From NCBI GenBank assembly GCA_947652605.1, contig CANTFG010000254.1:1-64000 (forward strand): a stretch of 64,000 nt of DNA. The letters are read 5' to 3'. Shown here one piece after another: positions 39,726-54,410 of the stretch. Each line of letters starts with the position of its first letter. The stretch's first letter is position 1. Source of the stretch: Elmis aenea. Its lineage: Eukaryota > Arthropoda > Insecta > Coleoptera > Elmidae. The translations under genes and the position numbers were made by a program. The notes beneath the pieces are model-generated. The model was given only the letters and a program-made list of their open reading frames with translations. It was not told the DNA's origin and did not search any database.

Positions 39726-39767
39726 CCTGTGATATACAAATCAATAATTAAAATTGTTTAGAAATAG
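38060..39767 (+). repeat. 10-monomer higher-order unit, copy 1 (about 1708 bp)
   Basis: Landmarks recur 1708 bp later (10 x 171 minus 2): CTCTTTG near 38127, GGAATATATG near 38240, AAAGAAGCG near 38338, CATGTTTTAAC near 38757, TATACATG at 39181, CAAGAAACAAATG near 39603. Confidence 0.82.
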
Positions 39768-41475
39768 TCGCTTAAGGAACATATGTATTAACTAAAGCAC
39801 GGTATTTTTAGGAAATTATTAAAAATTAAAACCAGCTCTTTGAAAGACATATGCAAAACAATTGTATTCATGTAAAGAGGCGATGGATAAACTGTTCCTG
39901 TGATATACAAATCAATAATTAAAATTGTTCAGAAATAGTCGCTCAAGGAATATATGTATTAACTAAAGCACGGTATTTTTAGGAAATTATTAAAAATTAA
40001 AACCAGCTCATTGAAAGACATATGCAAAACAATTGTATTCATGTAAAGAAGCGATGGATAAACTGTTCCTGTGATATACAAATCAATAATTAAAATTGTT
40101 TAGAAATAGTCGCTCAAGGAACATATGTATTAACTAAAGCACGGTATTTTTAGGAAATAATTAAAAATTAAAACCAGCTCATTGAAAGACATATGCAAAA
40201 CAATTGTATTCATGTAAAGAGGCGATGGATAAACTGTTTCTGTGATATACAAATCAATAATTGAAATTGTTTCGAAATAGTCGCTTAAGGAACATATGTA
40301 TTAACTAAAGCACGGTATTTTTAGGAAATTATTAAAAATTAAAATCAGCTCATTGAAAGACATATGCAAAACAATTGTATTCATGTAAAGAGGCGATGGA
40401 TAAACTGTTCCTGTGATATACAAATCAATAATTAAAATTGTTTCGAAATAGTCGCTCAAGGAACATGTTTTAACTAAAGCACGGTATTTTTAGGAAATTA
40501 TTAAAAATTAAAACCAGCTCATTGAAAGACATATGCAAAACAATTGTATTCATGTAAAGAGGCGATGGATAAACTGTTCCTGTGATATACAAATCAATAA
40601 TTAAAATTATTTCGAAATAGTCGCTCAAGGAACATATGTATTAACTAAAGCACGGTATTTTTAGGAAATTATTAAAAATTAAAACCAGCTCATTGAAAGA
40701 CATATGCAAAACAATTGTATTCATGTAAAGAGGCGATGGATAAACTGTTCCTGTGATATACAAATCAATAATTAAAATTGTTTCGAAATAGTCGCTCAAG
40801 GAACATATGTATTAACTAAAGCACGGTATTTTTAGGAAATTATTAAAAATTAAAACCAGCTCTTTGAAAGACATATGCAAAACAATTGTATACATGTAAA
40901 GAGGCGATAGATAAACTGTTCCTGTAATATACAAATCAATAATTAAAATTGTTTCGAAATAGTCGCTCAAGGAACATATGTATTAACTAAAGCACGGTAT
41001 TTTTAGAAAATTATTAAAAATTAAAACCAGCTCATTGAAAGACATATGCAAAACAATTGTATTCATGTAAAGAGGCGATGGATAAACTGTTCCTGTGATA
41101 TACAAATCTATAATTAAAATTGTTTCGAAATAGTCGCTTAAGGAACATATGTATTAACTAAAGCACGGTATTTTTAGGAAATTATTAAAAATTAAAACCA
41201 GCTCATTGAAAGACATATGCAAAACAATTGTATTCATGTAAAGAGGCGATGGATAAACTGTTCCTGTGATATACAAATCAATAATTAAAATTGTTTAGAA
41301 ATAGTCGCTCAAGAAACAAATGTATTAACTAAAGCACGGTATTTTTAAGAAATTAATAAAAATTAAAACCAGCTCATTGAAAGACATATGCAAAACAATT
41401 GTATTCATGTAAAGAGGCGATGGATAAACTGTTCCTGTGATATACAAATCAATAATTAAAATTGTTTAGAAATAG
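39768..41475 (+). repeat. 10-monomer higher-order unit, copy 2 (about 1708 bp)
   Basis: Second copy, with TATACATG at 40889 and CAAGAAACAAATG near 41311. The junction monomer is a hybrid: TTTAGAAATAG on its left and CGCTTAAGG on its right near 39760, as expected for an unequal crossover inside the monomer. Confidence 0.8.
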
Positions 41476-43283
41476 TCGCTCAAGGAACATATGTATTAAC
41501 TAAAGCACGGTATTTTTAGGAAATTATTAAAAATTAAAACCAGCTCATTGAAAGACATATGCAAAACAATTGTATTCATGTAAAGATGCGAAGGATAAAC
41601 TTGTCCTGTGATATACAAATCAATAATTAAAATTGTTTAAAAATAGTCGCTCAAGGAACATATGTATTAACTAAAGCACGGTATTTTTAGGAAATCATTA
41701 AAAATTAAAACCAGCTCATTGAAAGACATATGCAAAACAATTGTATTCAAGTAAAGAGGCGATGGATAAACTGTTTCTGTGATATACAAATCAATAATTA
41801 AAATTGTTTCGAAATAGTCGCTCAAGGAACATATGTATTAACTAAAGCACGGTATTTTTAGGAAATTATTAAAAATTAAAACCAGCTCATTGAAAGATAT
41901 ATGCAAAACAATTGTATTCATGTAAAGAGGCGATGGATAAACTGTTCCTGTGATATACCAATCAATAATTAAAATTGTTTAGAAATAGTCGCTCAAGGAA
42001 CATATGTATTAACTAAAGCACGGTATTTTTAGGAAATTATTAAAAATTAAAACCAGCTCATTGAAAGACATATGCAAAACAATTGTATTCATATAAAGAG
42101 GCGATGGATAAACTGTTCCTGTGATATACAAATCAATAATTAAAATTGTTTCAAAATAGTCGCTCAAGGAACATATGTATTAACTAAAGCACGGTATTTT
42201 TAGGAAATTATTAAAAATTAAAACCAGCTCATTGAAAGACATATGCAAAACAATTGTATTCATGTAAAGATGCGAAGGATAAACATGTCCTGTGATATAC
42301 AAATCAATAATTAAAATTGTTTCGAAATAGTCGCTCAAGGAACATATGTATTAACTAAAGCACGGTATTTTTAGGAAATTATTAAAAATTAAAACCAGCT
42401 CATTGAAAGACATATGCAATACAATTGTATTCATGTAAAGAGACGATGGATAAACTGTTTCTGTGATATACAAATCAATAATTAAAATTGTTTCGAAATA
42501 GTCGCTCAAGGAACATATGTATTAACTAAAGCACGGTATTTTTAGGAAATTATTAAAAATTAAAACCAGCTCATTGAAAGATATATGCAAAACAATTGTA
42601 TTCATGTAAAGAGGCGATGGATAAACTGTTCCTGTGATATACAAATCAATAATTAAAATTGTTTAGAAATAGTCGCTCAAGGAACATATGTATTAACTAA
42701 AGCACGGTATTTTTAGGAAATTATTAAAAATTAAAACCAGCTCATTGAAAGACATATGCAAAACAATTGTATTTATGTAAAGAGGCGATGGATAAACTGT
42801 TCCTGTGATATACAAATCAATAATTAAAATTGTTTAGAAATAGTCGCTTAAGGAACATATGTATTAACTAAAGCACGGTATTTTTTAGAAAATTATTAAA
42901 AATTAAAACCAGCTCATTGAAAGATATATGCAAAACAATTGTATTCATGTAAAGAGGCGATGGATAAACTGTTTCCTGTGATATACAAATCAATAATTAA
43001 AATTATTTCAAAATAGTCGCTCAAGGAACATATGTATTAACTAAAGCACGGTATTTTTAGGAAATTATTAAAAATTAAAACCAGCTCATTGAAAGACATA
43101 TGCAAAACAATTGTATTCATGTAAAGAGCGATGGATAAACTGTTCCTGTGATATACAAATCAATAATTAAAATTGTTTCGAAATAGTCGCTCAAGGAACA
43201 TATGTATTAACTAAAGCACGGTATTTTTAGGAAATTATTAAAAATTAAAACCAGCTCTTTGAAAGACATATGCAAAACAATTG
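40889..43283 (+). repeat. 14-monomer unit with a 2395-bp offset, copy 1
   Basis: TATACATG at 40889 and 43284, GCAATAC at 42416 and 44811, and CAAGAAACAAATG near 41311 and 43706 are all 2395 bp apart (14 x 171 plus 1). The extra base is the net of two single-base gains (near 42880 and 42970) and one loss (near 43127) seen only here. The match weakens after about 42.65 kb. Confidence 0.78.
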
Positions 43284-45678
43284 TATACATGTAAAGAGGC
43301 GATAGATAAACTGTTCCTGTAATATACAAATCAATAATTAAAATTGTTTCGAAATAGTCGCTCAAGGAACATATGTATTAACTAAAGCACGGTATTTTTA
43401 GAAAATTATTAAAAATTAAAACCAGCTCATTGAAAGACATATGCAAAACAATTGTATTCATGTAAAGAGGCGTTGGATAAACTGTTCCTGTGATATACAA
43501 ATCTATAATTAAAATTGTTTCGAAATAGTCGCTTAAGGAACATATGTATTAACTAAAGCACGGTATTTTTAGGAAATTATTAAAAATTAAAACCAGCTCA
43601 TTGAAAGACATATGCAAAACAATTGTATTCATGTAAAGAGGCGATGGATAAACTGTTCCTGTGATATACAAATCAATAATTAAAATTGTTTAGAAATAGT
43701 CGCTCAAGAAACAAATGTATTAACTAAAGCACGGTATTTTTAAGAAATTAATAAAAATTAAAACCAGCTCATTGAAAGACATATGCAAAACAATTGTATT
43801 CATGTAAAGAGGCGATGGATAAACTGTTCCTGTGATATACAAATCAATAATTAAAATTGTTTAGAAATAGTCGCTCAAGGAACATATGTATTAACTAAAG
43901 CACGGTATTTTTAGGAAATTATTAAAAATTAAAACCAGCTCATTGAAAGACATATGCAAAACAATTGTATTCATGTAAAGATGCGAAGGATAAACTTGTC
44001 CTGTGATATACAAATCAATAATTAAAATTGTTTAAAAATAGTCGCTCAAGGAACATATGTATTAACTAAAGCACGGTATTTTTAGGAAATCATTAAAAAT
44101 TAAAACCAGCTCATTGAAAGACATATGCAAAACAATTGTATTCATGTAAAGAGGCGATGGATAAACTGTTTCTGTGATATACAAATCAATAATTAAAATT
44201 GTTTCGAAATAGTCGCTCAAGGAACATATGTATTAACTAAAGCACGGTATTTTTAGGAAATTATTAAAAATTAAAACCAGCTCATTGAAAGATATATGCA
44301 AAACAATTGTATTCATGTAAAGAGGCGATGGATAAACTGTTCCTGTGATATACCAATCAATAATTAAAATTGTTTAGAAATAGTCGCTCAAGGAACATAT
44401 GTATTAACTAAAGCACGGTATTTTTAGGAAATTATTAAAAATTAAAACCAGCTCATTGAAAGACATATGCAAAACAATTGTATTCATATAAAGAGGCGAT
44501 GGATAAACTGTTCCTGTGATATACAAATCAATAATTAAAATTGTTTCAAAATAGTCGCTCAAGGAACATATGTATTAACTAAAGCACGGTATTTTTAGGA
44601 AATTATTAAAAATTAAAACCAGCTCATTGAAAGACATATGCAAAACAATTGTATTCATGTAAAGATGCGAAGGATAAACTTGTCCTGTGATATACAAATC
44701 AATAATTAAAATTGTTTCGAAATAGTCGCTCAAGGAACATATGTATTAACTAAAGCACGGTATTTTTAGGAAATTATTAAAAATTAAAACCAGCTCATTG
44801 AAAGACATATGCAATACAATTGTATTCATGTAAAGAGACGATGGATAAACTGTTTCTGTGATATACAAATCAATAATTAAAATTGTTTCGAAATAGTCGC
44901 TCAAGGAACATATGTATTAACTAAAGCACGGTATTTTTAGGAAATTATTAAAAATTAAAACCAGCTCATTGAAAGATATATGCAAAACAATTGTATTCAT
45001 GTAAAGAGGCGATGGATAAACTGTTCCTGTGATATACAAATCAATAATTAAAATTGTTTCGAAATAGTCGCTCAAGGAACATATGTATTAACTAAAGCAC
45101 GGTATTTTTAGGAAATTATTAAAAATTAAAACCAGCTCTTTGAAAGACATATGCAAAACAATTGTATTCATGTAAAGAGGCGATGGATAAACTGTTCCTG
45201 TGATATACAAATCAATAATTAAAATTGTTTAGAAATAGTCGCTCAAGGAACATATGTATTAACTAAAGCACGGTATTTTTAGGAAATTATTAAAAATTAA
45301 AACCAGCTCATTGAAAGACATATGCAAAACAATTGTATTTATGTAAAGAGGCGATGGATAAACTGTTCCTGTGATATACAAATCAATAATTAAAATTGTT
45401 TAGAAATAGTCGCTCAAGGAACATATGTATTAACTAAAGCACGGTATTTTTAGAAAATTATTAAAAATTAAAACCAGCTCATTGAAAGATATATGCAAAA
45501 CAATTGTATTCATGTAAACAGGCGATGGATAAACTGTTCCTGTGATATACAAATCAATAATTAAAATTGTTTCGAAATAGTCGCTCCAGGAACATATGTA
45601 TTAACTAAAGCACGGTATTTTTAGGAAATTATTAAAAATTAAAACCAGCTCATTGAAACACATATGCAAAACAATTGT
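43284..45678 (+). repeat. 14-monomer unit with a 2395-bp offset, copy 2
   Basis: Repeats the ordered markers of 40889-42650. It then runs into CGCTCCAGG near 45584 and GAAACACATATG near 45655, which recur 2052 bp later. Confidence 0.75.
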
Positions 45679-45780
45679 ATTCATGTAAAGAGGCGATGGA
45701 TAAACTGTTCCTGTGATATACAAATCAATAATTAAAATTGTTTAGAAATAGTCGCTCAAGGAACATATGTATTAACTAAA
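44600..45780 (+). repeat. Seven-monomer segment duplicated at a 12-monomer offset, copy 1
   Basis: ACTTGTCCTG near 44676, GCAATAC at 44811, CGCTCCAGG near 45584 and GAAACACATATG near 45655 recur exactly 2052 bp (12 x 171) later. The match ends where ATTTTTGGGAAATC (near 45787) is replaced by ATTTTTAGAAAATT (near 47839). Confidence 0.78.
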
Positions 45781-46651
45781 GCACGGTATTTTTGGGAAAT
45801 CATTAAAAATTAAAACCAGCTCATTGAAAGACATATGCAAAACAATTGTATTCATGTAAAGAGGCGATGGATAAACTGTTTCTGTGATATACAAATCAAT
45901 AATTAAAATTGTTTCGAAATAGTCGCTCAAGGAACATATGTATTAACTAAAGCACGGTATTTTTAGAAAATTATTAAAAATTAAAACCAGCTCATTGAAA
46001 GACATATGCGAAACAATTGTATTCATGTAAAGAGGCGATGGATAAACTGTTTCTGTGATATAAAAATCAATAATTAAAATTGTTTCGAAATAGTCGCTCA
46101 AGGAACATATGTATTAACTAAAGCACGGTATTTTTAGGAAATTATTAAAAATTAAAACCAGCTTATTGAAAGACATATGCAAAACAATTGTATTCATGTA
46201 AAGAGGCGATGGATAAACTGTTTCTGTGATATAAAAATCAATAATTAAAATTGTTTCGAAATAGTCGCTCAAGGAACATATGTATTAACTAAAGCACGGT
46301 ATTTTTAGGAAATTATTAAAAATTAAAACCAGCTCATTGAAAGACATATGCAAAACAATTGTATTTATGTAAAGAGGCGATGGATAAACTGTTTCTGTGA
46401 TATAAAAATCAATAATTAAAATTGTTTCGAAATAGTCGCTCAAGGAACATATGTATTAACTAAAGCACGGTATTTTTAGGAAATTATTAAAAATTAAAAC
46501 CAGCTCATTGAAAGACATATGCAAAACAATTGTATTCATGTAAAGAGGCGATGGATAAACTGTTCCTGTGACATACCAATCAATAATTAAAATTGTTTAG
46601 AAATAGTCGCTCAAGGAACATATGTATTAACTAAAGCACGGTATTTTTAGG

Positions 46652-47832
46652 AAATTATTAAAAATTAAAACCAGCTCATTGAAAGACATATGCAAAACAA
46701 TTGTATTCATGTAAAGATGCGAAGGATAAACTTGTCCTGTGATATACAAATCAATAATTAAAATTGTTTCGAAATAGTCGCTCAAGGAACATATGTATTA
46801 ACTAAAGCACGGTATTTTTAGGAAATTATTAAAAATTAAAACCAGCTCATTGAAAGACATATGCAATACAATTGTATTCATGTAAAGAGACGATGGATAA
46901 ACTGTTTCTGTGATATACAAATCAATAATTAAAATTGTTTCGAAATAGTCGCTCAAGGAACATATGTATTAACTAAAGCACGGTATTTTTAGGAAATTAT
47001 TAAAAATTAAAACCAGCTCATTGAAAGATATATGCAAAACAATTGTATTCATGTAAAGAGGCGATGGATAAACTGTTCCTGTGATATACAAATCAATAAT
47101 TAAAATTGTTTCGAAATAGTCGCTCAAGGAACATATGTATTAACTAAAGCACGGTATTTTTAGGAAATTATTAAAAATTAAAACCAGCTCTTTGAAAGAC
47201 ATATGCAAAACAATTGTATTCATGTAAAGAGGCGATGGATAAACTGTTCCTGTGATATACAAATCAATAATTAAAATTGTTTAGAAATAGTCGCTCAAGG
47301 AACATATGTATTAACTAAAGCACGGTATTTTTAGGAAATTATTAAAAATTAAAACCAGCTCATTGAAAGACATATGCAAAACAATTGTATTTATGTAAAG
47401 AGGCGATGGATAAACTGTTCCTGTGATATACAAATCAATAATTAAAATTGTTTAGAAATAGTCGCTCAAGGAACATATGTATTAACTAAAGCACGGTATT
47501 TTTAGAAAATTATTAAAAATTAAAACCAGCTCATTGAAAGATATATGCAAAACAATTGTATTCATGTAAACAGGCGATGGATAAACTGTTCCTGTGATAT
47601 ACAAATCAATAATTAAAATTGTTTCGAAATAGTCGCTCCAGGAACATATGTATTAACTAAAGCACGGTATTTTTAGGAAATTATTAAAAATTAAAACCAG
47701 CTCATTGAAACACATATGCAAAACAATTGTATTCATGTAAAGAGGCGATGGATAAACTGTTCCTGTGATATACAAATCAATAATTAAAATTGTTTAGAAA
47801 TAGTCGCTCAAGGAACATATGTATTAACTAAA
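46652..47832 (+). repeat. Seven-monomer segment duplicated at a 12-monomer offset, copy 2
   Basis: Second copy with GCAATAC at 46863 and GAAACACATATG near 47707. Its left edge follows the CATACCAATC monomer near 46570. Confidence 0.78.
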
Positions 47833-50800
47833 GCACGGTATTTTTAGAAAATTATTAAAAATTAAAACCAGCTCATTGAAAGATATATGCAAAACAATTG
47901 TATTCATGTAAAGAGGCGATGGATAAACTGTTCCTGTGATATACAAATCAATAATTAAAATTATTTCGAAATAGTCGCTCAAGGAACATATGTATTAACT
48001 AAAGCACGGTATTTTTAGGAAATTATTAAAAATTAAAACCAGCTCATTGAAAGACATATGCAAAACAATTGTATTCATGTAAAGAGGCGATGGATAAACT
48101 GTTCCTGTGATATACAAATCAATAATTAAAATTGTTTCGAAATAGTCGCTCAAGGAACATATGTATTAACTAAAGCACGGTATTTTTAAGACGTTATTAA
48201 AAATTAAAACCAGCTCATTGAAAGACATATGCAAAACAATTGTATTCATGTAAAGAGGCGATGGATAAACTGTTCCTGTGATATACAAATCAATAATTAA
48301 AATTGTTTCGAAATAGTCGCTCAAGGAACATATGTATTAACTAAAGCACGGTATTTTTAGGAAATTATTAAAAATTAAAACCAGCTCTTTGAAAGACATA
48401 TGCAAAACAATTGTATACATGTAAAGAGGCGATAGATAAACTGTTCCTGTAATATACAAATCAATAATTAAAATTGTTTCGAAATAGTCGCTCAAGGAAC
48501 ATATGTATTAACTAAAGCACGGTATTTTTAGAAAATTATTAAAAATTAAAACCAGCTCATTGAAAGACATATGCAAAACAATTGTATTCATGTAAAGAGG
48601 CGTTGGATAAACTGTTCCTGTGATATACAAATCTATAATTAAAATTGTTTCGAAATAGTCGCTTAAGGAACATATGTATTAACTAAAGCACGGTATTTTT
48701 AGGAAATTATTAAAAATTAAAACCAGCTCATTGAAAGACATATGCAAAACAATTGTATTCATGTAAAGAGGCGATGGATAAACTGTTCCTGTGATATACA
48801 AATCAATAATTAAAATTGTTTAGAAATAGTCGCTCAAGAAACAAATGTATTAACTAAAGCACGGTATTTTTAAGAAATTAATAAAAATTAAAACCAGCTC
48901 ATTGAAAGACATATGCAAAACAATTGTATTCATGTAAAGAGGCGATGGATAAACTGTTCCTGTGATATACAAATCAATAATTAAAATTGTTTAGAAATAG
49001 TCGCTCAAGGAACATATGTATTAACTAAAGCACGGTATTTTTAGGAAATTATTAAAAATTAAAACCAGCTCATTGAAAGACATATGCAAAACAATTGTAT
49101 TCATGTAAAGATGCGAAGGATAAACTTGTCCTGTGATATACAAATCAATAATTAAAATTGTTTAAAAATAGTCGCTCAAGGAACATATGTATTAACTAAA
49201 GCACGGTATTTTTAGGAAATCATTAAAAATTAAAACCAGCTCATTGAAAGACATATGCAAAACAATTGTATTCATGTAAAGAGGCGATGGATAAACTGTT
49301 TCTGTGATATACAAATCAATAATTAAAATTGTTTCGAAATAGTCGCTCAAGGAACATATGTATTAACTAAAGCACGGTATTTTTAGGAAATTATTAAAAA
49401 TTAAAACCAGCTCATTGAAAGATATATGCAAAACAATTGTATTCATGTAAAGAGGCGATGGATAAACTGTTCCTGTGATATACCAATCAATAATTAAAAT
49501 TGTTTAGAAATAGTCGCTCAAGGAACATATGTATTAACTAAAGCACGGTATTTTTAGGAAATTATTAAAAATTAAAACCAGCTCATTGAAAGACATATGC
49601 AAAACAATTGTATTCATATAAAGAGGCGATGGATAAACTGTTCCTGTGATATACAAATCAATAATTAAAATTGTTTCAAAATAGTCGCTCAAGGAACATA
49701 ATTATGTATTAACTAAAGCACGGTATTTTTAGGAAATTATTAAAAATTAAAACCAGCTCATTGAAAGACATATGCAAAACAATTGTATTCATGTAAAGAT
49801 GCGAAGGATAAACTTGTCCTGTGATATACAAATCAATAATTAAAATTGTTTCGAAATAGTCGCTCAAGGAACATATGTATTAACTAAAGCACGGTATTTT
49901 TAGGAAATTATTAAAAATTAAAACCAGCTCATTGAAAGACATATGCAATACAATTGTATTCATGTAAAGAGACGATGGATAAACTGTTTCTGTGATATAC
50001 AAATCAATAATTAAAATTGTTTCGAAATAGTCGCTCAAGGAACATATGTATTAACTAAAGCACGGTATTTTTAGGAAATTATTAAAAATTAAAACCAGCT
50101 CATTGAAAGATATATGCAAAACAATTGTATTCATGTAAAGAGGCGATGGATAAACTGTTCCTGTGATATACAAATCAATAATTAAAATTGTTTAGAAATA
50201 GTCGCTCAAGGAACATATGTATTAACTAAAGCACGGTATTTTTAGGAAATTATTAAAAATTAAAACCAGCTCTTTGAAAGACATATGCAAAACAATTGTA
50301 TTCATGTAAAGAGGCGATGGATAAACTGTTCCTGTGATATACAAATCAGTAATTAAAATTGTTTAGAAATAGTCGCTCAAGGAACATATGTATTAACTAA
50401 AGCACGGTATTTTTAGGAAATTATTAAAAATTAAAACCAGCTCATTGAAAGACATATGCAAAACAATTGTATTTATGTAAAGAGGCGATGGATAAACTGT
50501 TCCTGTGATATACAAATCAATAATTAAAATTGTTTAGAAATAGTCGCTCAAGGAACATATGTATTAACTAAAGCACGGTATTTTTAGAAAATTATTAAAA
50601 ATTAAAACCAGCTCATTGAAAGATATATGCAAAACAATTGTATTCATGTAAACAGGCGATGGATAAACTGTTCCTGTGATATACAAATCAATAATTAAAA
50701 TTGTTTCGAAATAGTCGCTCCAGGAACATATGTATTAACTAAAGCACGGTATTTTTAGGAAATTATTAAAAATTAAAACCAGCTCATTGAAACACATATG

Positions 50801-50954
50801 CAAAACAATTGTATTCATGTAAACAGGCGATGGATAAACTGTTCCTGTGATATACAAATCAATAATTAAAATTGTTTCGAAATAGTCGCTCCAGGAACAT
50901 ATGTATTAACTAAAGCACGGTATTTTTAGGAAATTATTAAAAATTAAAACCAGC
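47360..50954 (+). repeat. 21-monomer higher-order unit, copy 1 (3595 bp)
   Basis: Landmarks recur 3595 bp later (21 x 171 plus 4): CGCTCCAGG near 47635, AATTATTTCG near 47960, TTTTTAAGACGTT near 48185, TATACATG at 48414, GCAATAC at 49945 and ATCAGTAATT near 50346. The extra 4 bp is the CATAATTATG insertion present in each copy. Confidence 0.85.
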
Positions 50955-53900
50955 TCATTGAAACACATATGCAAAACAATTGTATTTATGTAAAGAGGCG
51001 ATGGATAAACTGTTCCTGTGATATACAAATCAATAATTAAAATTGTTTAGAAATAGTCGCTCAAGGAACATATGTATTAACTAAAGCACGGTATTTTTAG
51101 AAAATTATTAAAAATTAAAACCAGCTTATTGAAAGATATATGCAAAACAATTGTATTCATGTAAACAGGCGATGGATAAACTGTTCCTGTGATATACAAA
51201 TCAATAATTAAAATTGTTTCGAAATAGTCGCTCCAGGAACATATGTATTAACTAAAGCACGGTATTTTTAGGAAATTATTAAAAATTAAAACCAGCTCAT
51301 TGAAACACATATGCAAAACAATTGTATTCATGTAAAGAGGCGATGGATAAACTGTTCCTGTGATATACAAATCAATAATTAAAATTGTTTAGAAATAGTC
51401 GCTCAAGGAACATATGTATTAACTAAAGCACGGTATTTTTAGAAAATTATTAAAAATTAAAACCAGCTCATTGAAAGATATATGCAAAACAATTGTATTC
51501 ATGTAAAGAGGCGATGGATAAACTGTTCCTGTGATATACAAATCAATAATTAAAATTATTTCGAAATAGTCGCTCAAGGAACATATGTATTAACTAAAGC
51601 ACGGTATTTTTAGGAAATTATTAAAAATTAAAACCAGCTCATTGAAAGACATATGCAAAACAATTGTATTCATGTAAAGAGGCGATGGATAAACTGTTCC
51701 TGTGATATACAAATCAATAATTAAAATTGTTTCGAAATAGTCGCTCAAGGAACATATGTATTAACTAAAGCACGGTATTTTTAAGACGTTATTAAAAATT
51801 AAAACCAGCTCATTGAAAGACATATGCAAAACAATTGTATTCATGTAAAGAGGCGATGGATAAACTGTTCCTGTGATATACAAATCAATAATTAAAATTG
51901 TTTCGAAATAGTCGCTCAAGGAACATATGTATTAACTAAAGCACGGTATTTTTAGGAAATTATTAAAAATTAAAACCAGCTCTTTGAAAGACATATGCAA
52001 AACAATTGTATACATGTAAAGAGGCGATAGATAAACTGTTCCTGTAATATACAAATCAATAATTAAAATTGTTTCGAAATAGTCGCTCAAGGAACATATG
52101 TATTAACTAAAGCACGGTATTTTTAGAAAATTATTAAAAATTAAAACCAGCTCATTGAAAGACATATGCAAAACAATTGTATTCATGTAAAGAGGCGTTG
52201 GATAAACTGTTCCTGTGATATACAAATCTATAATTAAAATTGTTTCGAAATAGTCGCTTAAGGAACATATGTATTAACTAAAGCACGGTATTTTTAGGAA
52301 ATTATTAAAAATTAAAACCAGCTCATTGAAAGACATATGCAAAACAATTGTATTCATGTAAAGAGGCGATGGATAAACTGTTCCTGTGATATACAAATCA
52401 ATAATTAAAATTGTTTAGAAATAGTCGCTCAAGAAACAAATGTATTAACTAAAGCACGGTATTTTTAAGAAATTAATAAAAATTAAAACCAGCTCATTGA
52501 AAGACATATGCAAAACAATTGTATTCATGTAAAGAGGCGATGGATAAACTGTTCCTGTGATATACAAATCAATAATTAAAATTGTTTAGAAATAGTCGCT
52601 CAAGGAACATATGTATTAACTAAAGCACGGTATTTTTAGGAAATTATTAAAAATTAAAACCAGCTCATTGAAAGACATATGCAAAACAATTGTATTCATG
52701 TAAAGATGCGAAGGATAAACTTGTCCTGTGATATACAAATCAATAATTAAAATTGTTTAAAAATAGTCGCTCAAGGAACATATGTATTAACTAAAGCACG
52801 GTATTTTTAGGAAATCATTAAAAATTAAAACCAGCTCATTGAAAGACATATGCAAAACAATTGTATTCATGTAAAGAGGCGATGGATAAACTGTTTCTGT
52901 GATATACAAATCAATAATTAAAATTGTTTCGAAATAGTCGCTCAAGGAACATATGTATTAACTAAAGCACGGTATTTTTAGGAAATTATTAAAAATTAAA
53001 ACCAGCTCATTGAAAGATATATGCAAAACAATTGTATTCATGTAAAGAGGCGATGGATAAACTGTTCCTGTGATATACCAATCAATAATTAAAATTGTTT
53101 AGAAATAGTCGCTCAAGGAACATATGTATTAACTAAAGCACGGTATTTTTAGGAAATTATTAAAAATTAAAACCAGCTCATTGAAAGACATATGCAAAAC
53201 AATTGTATTCATATAAAGAGGCGATGGATAAACTGTTCCTGTGATATACAAATCAATAATTAAAATTGTTTCAAAATAGTCGCTCAAGGAACATAATTAT
53301 GTATTAACTAAAGCACGGTATTTTTAGGAAATTATTAAAAATTAAAACCAGCTCATTGAAAGACATATGCAAAACAATTGTATTCATGTAAAGATGCGAA
53401 GGATAAACTTGTCCTGTGATATACAAATCAATAATTAAAATTGTTTCGAAATAGTCGCTCAAGGAACATATGTATTAACTAAAGCACGGTATTTTTAGGA
53501 AATTATTAAAAATTAAAACCAGCTCATTGAAAGACATATGCAATACAATTGTATTCATGTAAAGAGACGATGGATAAACTGTTTCTGTGATATACAAATC
53601 AATAATTAAAATTGTTTCGAAATAGTCGCTCAAGGAACATATGTATTAACTAAAGCACGGTATTTTTAGGAAATTATTAAAAATTAAAACCAGCTCATTG
53701 AAAGATATATGCAAAACAATTGTATTCATGTAAAGAGGCGATGGATAAACTGTTCCTGTGATATACAAATCAATAATTAAAATTGTTTCGAAATAGTCGC
53801 TCAAGGAACATATGTATTAACTAAAGCACGGTATTTTTAGGAAATTATTAAAAATTAAAACCAGCTCTTTGAAAGACATATGCAAAACAATTGTATTCAT

Positions 53901-54410
53901 GTAAAGAGGCGATGGATAAACTGTTCCTGTGATATACAAATCAGTAATTAAAATTGTTTAGAAATAGTCGCTCAAGGAACATATGTATTAACTAAAGCAC
54001 GGTATTTTTAGGAAATTATTAAAAATTAAAACCAGCTCATTGAAAGACATATGCAAAACAATTGTATTTATGTAAAGAGGCGATGGATAAACTGTTCCTG
54101 TGATATACAAATCAATAATTAAAATTGTTTAGAAATAGTCGCTCAAGGAACATATGTATTAACTAAAGCACGGTATTTTTAGAAAATTATTAAAAATTAA
54201 AACCAGCTCATTGAAAGATATATGCAAAACAATTGTATTCATGTAAACAGGCGATGGATAAACTGTTCCTGTGATATACAAATCAATAATTAAAATTGTT
54301 TCGAAATAGTCGCTCCAGGAACATATGTATTAACTAAAGCACGGTATTTTTAGGAAATTATTAAAAATTAAAACCAGCTCATTGAAACACATATGCAAAA
54401 CAATTGTATT
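50955..54410 (+). repeat. 21-monomer higher-order unit, copy 2 (about 3.5 kb)
   Basis: Same landmarks: TTTTTAAGACGTT near 51780, TATACATG at 52009, CATAATTATG near 53293, GCAATAC at 53540, GAAACACATATG near 54384. The junction around 50.8-51.3 kb has the AAACAGGCG / CGCTCCAGG / GAAACAC monomers in three closely spaced versions, a local stutter. Confidence 0.83.
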
